NCBI GenBank assembly: GCA_037783545.1
Contig: JBBELK010000105.1
Span: forward strand, 434,001 to 498,000
Reading direction: 5' to 3'
Origin: Henricia sp. BOLD:AAB3569
Lineage: Eukaryota > Echinodermata > Asteroidea > Spinulosida > Echinasteridae
DNA length: 64,000 nt
In this document: in pieces, positions 59,643 through 64,000 of the stretch
How the letters are laid out: each line of letters starts with the position of its first letter
Position numbering within the stretch: the first letter of the stretch is position 1
The notes under the pieces: model-generated
Databases searched by the model: none
Told to the model about the DNA's origin: nothing
The model's input: the letters and a program-made list of their open reading frames with translations, nothing else
Program-made: the position numbers and the translations under genes

Positions 59643-62600
59643 CTGTCAAGCAAGAGAAAACAAATAAGATACATAGGGGGAAAGTTGTCGGGGTTCATTA
59701 ATGTTTCAGGGAGCACTGGCCATACAATGCCCAAAATGAGCCTTTTGCATGTTTCACGTTAATTAATAGCGTCTTGTATACTGACATATTTCCTTACACA
59801 TGCACACTTAGTATCCAAAGGACCGGACAAAATTTTTGTTGCCATGTACAAGCAGCATTTTAGCCGACTTATTGGCATGCACTGCAGCTTGTAAAAACGA
59901 AAGTGCTTTAGCTTGATCACAATTTTTAGCCTGAAGAATTACATTTTTATCGAACATAAAGCAAGGTTAAGTAACAGAGGTAAGTGCAGCCAATGCGCTT
60001 TTATTGCTTTTTTGGCCAGTTATTACTCGAGCCACGTGGGTCATAAATAAATGACAACCAAAATGGTGGATGGAAGGGGTGACGTCACCGGAAAGCAATC
60101 AAGAGCAATTGGGAGAGGAGTGTGTGTACTGACCTGGCTCTTGTGTATGGAGATAGCCCAGGCAAATTTAAGTGGCAGCTGCCTTCGGTTCAAGACGAGT
60201 CCTGCCCCAGCTCTGATGGGCCAACGTTCCTTTTGTATGGCCTGCTCAATGCCGCACATGAACTTGACAATTGGGAGACCTGAAACAAATAACAACTTCA
60301 CAGTTTTACCACCATTGGTCTTGTTAAAGGACCGTATTTTCATTGTTACGGAAAATAGATTTCGCTCTTACCTAACAATCATATAAAATAACTCCCCATA
60401 CTATCCATGGAAACTAAACAGGACATTTGCAATCTCCAATTTGGGTTGGGAAGCAAAAAGGTTGGTGTAATTAGGCTTGAGGTCAAAATAGAAACGGTCT
60501 GTATACCGGTAAATGATTTGAGTTAATCCCTCTTCAAATCATTTCTCTGTTGACGGAAAAACGGGTGCCGGTTTGAAGGGAACCGTTTCCAACTTGCTAG
60601 GTTGGTCGATGATTGACAGGTTTACAACTAGCCGCCTGCACGAAGGGAACGACTTCAAATGAATGGGTTGTGGTTAAACACCCTTGTTCGGGCCGTCACA
60701 TGATAAACAGCGGCAGCGAGTCAGCGAGGAGTAGTCACACAATGGCCCGTAATCCGATAAGCTCTCTATTGTTCAGCGAACTTGGGACGGGTTGAACATT
60801 GCCAATTGTCTGGCCAGACAAGTTTAACCGTTTGCTTGCTCACTTAAAACCATGTAGCGGTGTATCGTTTATGTACCGTTTCACAGAGAAAATACTGTTT
60901 CTATTTTGACCTCGCGCCTTACTGCACTGCTTTATGGAACCAGATAAATTAGTTTACAATACAACGGTGGTTTTTTGACGATATCCTTGAAAATATACGT
61001 AATGAGAACACGAAATTTCGAAATGATAATGAGAAAAATGGGGTGTTCAAAAATGTGATCTAGACACGCTCCATTAAATGCGTCGCATTCATTCACATTG
61101 TTGTGCGTCAATTTATTTTTCTTTAAAAGTACACTTCAAGGGACCAAATTATCGTGAGCTTTATATCCAGAGCATTATAACCAATGCATACACAATGACA
61201 AGAGTAACAACCTGGACTTAGAAAAAGGAGCTTTATATCAGGAAAGGCTTGTACTGTATGTACTAACCCGAGTCGCCTGCAGCAAATCCCGTCACCACTC
61301 CCCGAGCGCCATTCACTAAACCCTGCTGTACGTCCAGATTCTTAGCAAGCATAACCTGAGCACCGACGCGGAGCTCTAGCCTCGCAGGGACTGGGCACTG
61401 GCTGTTGATGACCGCTACAAGGTTAGGGTCGCTGTCTGATGATTCAAACAATCGTGAATTGCCTGATGTGGAAACAAAATGTTCCAGAAAATCTTTAAAT
61501 ACCAAGTTTCTCCAGTTAACCCAGCTAATGCTATGTTTACACCGAAGCATGACCAAGTTAGGGTCGACTTACGAGTTGTAAAATTCTGTATTTCTTGAAC
61601 TTGTAAGTGGTCATTAAACTTTTGTCAGGGGGGCGACCAAGAAAGTTTCCTGACATAGGATGTCTTGAAGTAAGAAGGGTCAGAACAGAGTTTGACAAAT
61701 TTCCAGAATAACAATTCACTCATGTACATACAGTTGAAGTCAGAATTTTACATACATGTACACCACTACCATCATCACCCAAAATGGTAAACAGGACTAC
61801 CCGAACCATTGCAAGGTATGCAAGCTATGTTTTAAGTACTGCAAGCACTTAAAAATCACGACTTTAGTAAAGACTGTTACAAAAATGGTGATTACGCAAG
61901 TTAAACACACCAGTTTTAACACAGTTAAACTTCTGACTACAACTGTATATGTACACATCGTAGCAATTTATCAAAGCTATATATGATCTAACCTGTGAGT
62001 TTCTTCAAGTGAACTTGATTCAAGACGTCAACGTCCTCTTTGTGCGTGCATAGCCGTGTTGCCAGGATGCCGTTTCTGTCAATGCTGTGTTTGGCCGTTG
62101 CAGTCAATCTGTCACACAGATCCTGGGAACATCTGAAATGGCATTCAATAAATTGGACTGTTGAAATTTACACAACGGCATAAGTCCACTTTGACAACAT
62201 TTCACTGTATAATCTGCATAATAATTGCACACCCATTACTGCTTTCAAAAGGTACACAAGCTATATGTACTTTTTCATGAAACTGGCTGCTGAATTTGAT
62301 ATTTGAAACATGTCTTGTTGAAATTAATAATATATTTTGCTCAATAATCACTTTAAATTAAAATAAATCAATGTCTTATTTCTTCTTTAACAGACTACAT
62401 GTATTTTGGAACCAGACTGTGTGCAGCTCCATAACAAAACAGACATGTAAACAAAGGCTTCATAGCCACCTTTGTGCTTCTATTAGTCATCTATTCTTAC
62501 CTGCCAGTGCGGATGTTTTGCAACATGTTAATGAAGACGGGGTCGTCTTGTCGTTTGACTTGAGTCAGTTCCAGGGTCATTTGTATGCATCGCTGCCATG

Positions 62601-64000
62601 CTTGGGACTAAAAGGCGACAGGAAAATGAGTACAATTACTCCAGGTGTTTTGATAGGATTCTGTCAAAGCATATGTGATCTAGTGGGTACACAACTGTGC
62701 CCATGATCGAGAGGTTAAGGGTTTTAGCCTCACTGCCAAAGTGTTTGTGTTCGTGGGCAAGACACGATCTCAACTGCCTCGTCAAACCAAGTGATATTTG
62801 GGGAGCTGTTTTTTTGGAGTCTAACTGTTGATAGGGTTTTGCACCTTGCCCAGTGTTTACCTGGAAGCAGAATTTGCGTTTTTCCCCCGGCTTGGTGACC
62901 GGCGGTAGTTGCAGAAAGTCCCCACAGATGACGAGTTGAATGCCGCCGAATGGTTTTTCGTTACCCCTAACTGCCCTCGCAATGGCCTGCAGGAGAATGG
63001 TACACAACACACAAAGTAAGATGGTAATGAAAACTTTAGCCCTATCCTCCTAATTTTCATAAAGACAGTGGCAACCGTTAACTTGGTTTTGGTGGTCTTT
63101 TACAAAACATCAAAATTACCCTTCACAGTAAACAAATACAATTTACTTTCAGAAGCAAAATTACAGGCCATTAAACTTGACCACACAAAGCACATTCCAC
63201 ATGTTTCGGAGCTGTTTCGTGCAGGTTGTGCTATTATACTTTTTAAAAAAGAATTACATAATCTTGTCACACTTGGAGTAACACATTCTCTAGTAACAAA
63301 TTAAATCATCTACCTCCAACTTGGAGAACAGGTCGCCATCAACCATGGAAATCTCGTCTATAATCAGATGTTTGCATTTCTTCCACTGCTTTTTGCGTGC
63401 TGGACGAGAGGCCAACTCGATGCACTTTGGTAGTGGATGGTTTCCTGAGCCAATTCCTTTACAAAATAAGTGAAATTTACTTAAAATTGAGCACAGGTAC
63501 AAACAGGGTACTAACTGAGACATTCAGCTTTGTGTTGCCATTATACCAAAATCCCAAGTACTTTTTTGTTTTAGTCCAAAGCCATAAGGTAAGGAAAATC
63601 AAATTCACTTCACAGATTAAATATTTTGAGGAAGTTACAACTTCCTTAAACTTAAAAATTTTAATCATTGGAAAAATTACTGCAAACTGTGACATAAGTT
63701 AAAAATTTAAAAATTGTTGAAATAGTTAAAAATTGTTCAAATAGTTAAAAAAAATTCAAATTTTATTTAAAAAGTAGATTTTTTCTTCTTCAAAGAATGA
63801 CCTGCAAATTGGTGAAGTGTCATGCCGCCAATATGACACGCTGCAACGCCGGTACTCGCTGTGGCATATGTTCCTTCAGGAGGGAGGGCACCAATGGTCT
63901 TCTTGAGGAGGTACGACTTTCCCGTACCGGCGCTGCCAGTGAAGAAGACATTATGACCAGCTAGGACGGCATTAAGAACCCTGGACTGCTGGGGGTTGAG
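59400..64000 (-). CDS. PIF1: PIF1 5'-3' DNA helicase (C-terminal 432 residues; 5' end outside window)
   Basis: Superfamily 1B helicase that unwinds G-quadruplexes and forked DNA in nucleus and mitochondria. Exons in gene order: 64000-63802 (cut by the edge), 63456-63314, 62986-62861, 62607-62501, 62132-61993, 61462-61268, 60279-60134, 59642-59400; phases 1,0,0,2,1,1,0. Motifs: Walker A GSAGTGKS, Ia [11 protein letters not shown], Walker [28 protein letters not shown] (III), ATRLCTH (IV), [15 protein letters not shown] (V), [18 protein letters not shown] (VI). Alignable to human PIF1 from the Walker A segment to the C-terminus. The multi-exon structure and closeness to the cellular protein exclude a Helitron helicase. 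About 200 N-terminal residues must lie to the right. Stop TAG 59402-59400; the tail contains KEN. Confidence 0.95.
59997..60103. mobile_element. MITE family B, half copy in the last PIF1 intron
   Basis: Near-identical to the 3' half of 14949-15153 (TTACTCGAGCCA, CAAAATGGTGGATGGAAGGG, TGACGTCACC). Its intact end is 30 bp from the donor of the adjoining PIF1 exon. Confidence 0.8.
60134..60279 (-). CDS. PIF1: PIF1 exon with motif V start
   Basis: [15 protein letters not shown], then [16 protein letters not shown]. Acceptor TTGTTTCAG, donor GTCAGT, phase 0. Confidence 0.95.
60327..61072. mobile_element. MITE family A, copy 3, interrupted by a younger element
   Basis: 60327-60473 and 60919-61072 join to about 298 bp, the length of copy 1 (296 bp). 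Shares ATTTCGCTCTTACCTAACAA and TAAATTAGTTTACAA. PIF1 intron. Confidence 0.8.
60474..60918. mobile_element. PIF/Harbinger-type MITE with TTA target duplication
   Basis: 445 bp; inverted ends GAGGTCAAAATAGAAAC (from 60479) and its complement GTTTCTATTTTGACCTC (to 60913), GGC/GCC at the extreme ends, and TTA on both sides (60471-60473, 60919-60921). A 3-bp TWA duplication is the Harbinger hallmark. No transposase. Confidence 0.8.
61268..61462 (-). CDS. PIF1: PIF1 exon, VGAQVML segment
   Basis: Encodes [20 protein letters not shown], then [12 protein letters not shown]. Acceptor CCACATCAG, donor GTTAGT. Confidence 0.95.
61731..61945. mobile_element. Tc1-like MITE with TA target duplication
   Basis: 215 bp. 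Ends CAGTTGAAGTCAGAATTTTA and complement of AAACTTCTGACTACAACTG, flanked by TA (61729-61730, 61946-61947). The terminal CAGTTGAAGTC matches the Tc1/Sleeping Beauty-type end. Non-autonomous. PIF1 intron. Confidence 0.85.
61993..62132 (-). CDS. PIF1: PIF1 exon with motif IV
   Basis: [19 protein letters not shown] then [11 protein letters not shown]; matches human DGIVATRLCTHQDDV. CATTTCAG acceptor, GTTAGA donor, phase 1. Confidence 0.94.
62501..62607 (-). CDS. PIF1: PIF1 exon, [12 protein letters not shown] segment
   Basis: Encodes [20 protein letters not shown] and then [23 protein letters not shown] acceptor, perfect GTAAG donor. Intron 62133-62500 shows nothing recognised. Confidence 0.93.
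62861..62986 (-). CDS. PIF1: PIF1 exon with signature and motif III
   Basis: [36 protein letters not shown]; 42 codons, phase 0-0; acceptor CTCCTGCAG, donor GTAAAC. Confidence 0.96.
63314..63456 (-). CDS. PIF1: PIF1 exon with Walker B
   Basis: [19 protein letters not shown] then [19 protein letters not shown]; donor GTAGAT, phase 0. The intron to the right (63457-63801) is AT-rich with nothing recognised. Confidence 0.95.
63802..64000 (-). CDS. PIF1: PIF1 exon with Walker A
   Basis: Begins [17 protein letters not shown], then [16 protein letters not shown] and [14 protein letters not shown]. Donor GTCATT, phase 1. Its 5' border is beyond the window. Confidence 0.95.

Noticed and set aside
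59400-64000. Helitron-encoded PIF1-like helicase
   Set aside because: Introns in every part, close match to cellular PIF1 including the C-terminus, no Rep domain or Helitron ends seen in the window.

Overview
The window is animal nuclear DNA. Genes are cut into short exons by GT-AG introns, and introns carry tRNA-derived SINEs and many short inverted-repeat elements (MITEs/foldbacks). A long tandem run of scavenger-receptor cysteine-rich (SRCR) exons, with intron-containing orthologues of PAXX and PIF1, suggests a marine invertebrate deuterostome. An echinoderm is the best guess because SRCR genes are hugely expanded there; amphioxus is possible. The species cannot be fixed from the sequence alone.

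Layout. (1) 1-14.73 kb, + strand: part of a giant SRCR gene (DMBT1-like architecture) entering from the left. It has one partial and 13 complete SRCR domains, nearly all one domain per exon with phase 1-1 introns, so any exon could be lost or duplicated without a frameshift. Introns hold antisense tRNA-SINEs, a TTAA-flanked MITE, foldbacks and an 11-bp AT minisatellite. (2) 14.9-17.8 kb: a 52-bp CCAAT-rich minisatellite of about 28 units, a foldback, and a LINE relic with a MITE inside it. (3) 17.8-53.2 kb: one uninterrupted satellite array of roughly 115-120 monomers (about 310 bp, with shorter 259-294 bp variants), very AT-rich, with higher-order repeats and no coding potential. (4) 53.46-57.43 kb, - strand: a complete seven-exon PAXX gene (202 codons, non-homologous end joining) made of exons too short to stand out as open frames. 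(5) 59.40 kb to the right edge, - strand: the 3' eight exons of PIF1 (helicase core, all motifs, and C-terminus); its 5' end lies beyond the window.

The SRCR gene and PAXX point towards each other, so the satellite fills the space between two convergent gene ends. PAXX and PIF1 are head-to-tail neighbours, both genome-maintenance genes, about 2 kb apart. The SRCR protein is presumably secreted or cell-surface and probably belongs to the recognition/immune repertoire, but no signal peptide or membrane segment lies in the window.

The most notable structural findings are the array itself: both edges share an older monomer variant, a right-edge monomer is trapped inside by a 2.67-kb duplication, one monomer carries a template-switch hairpin, and a lone diverged monomer sits in inverted orientation between PAXX and PIF1.
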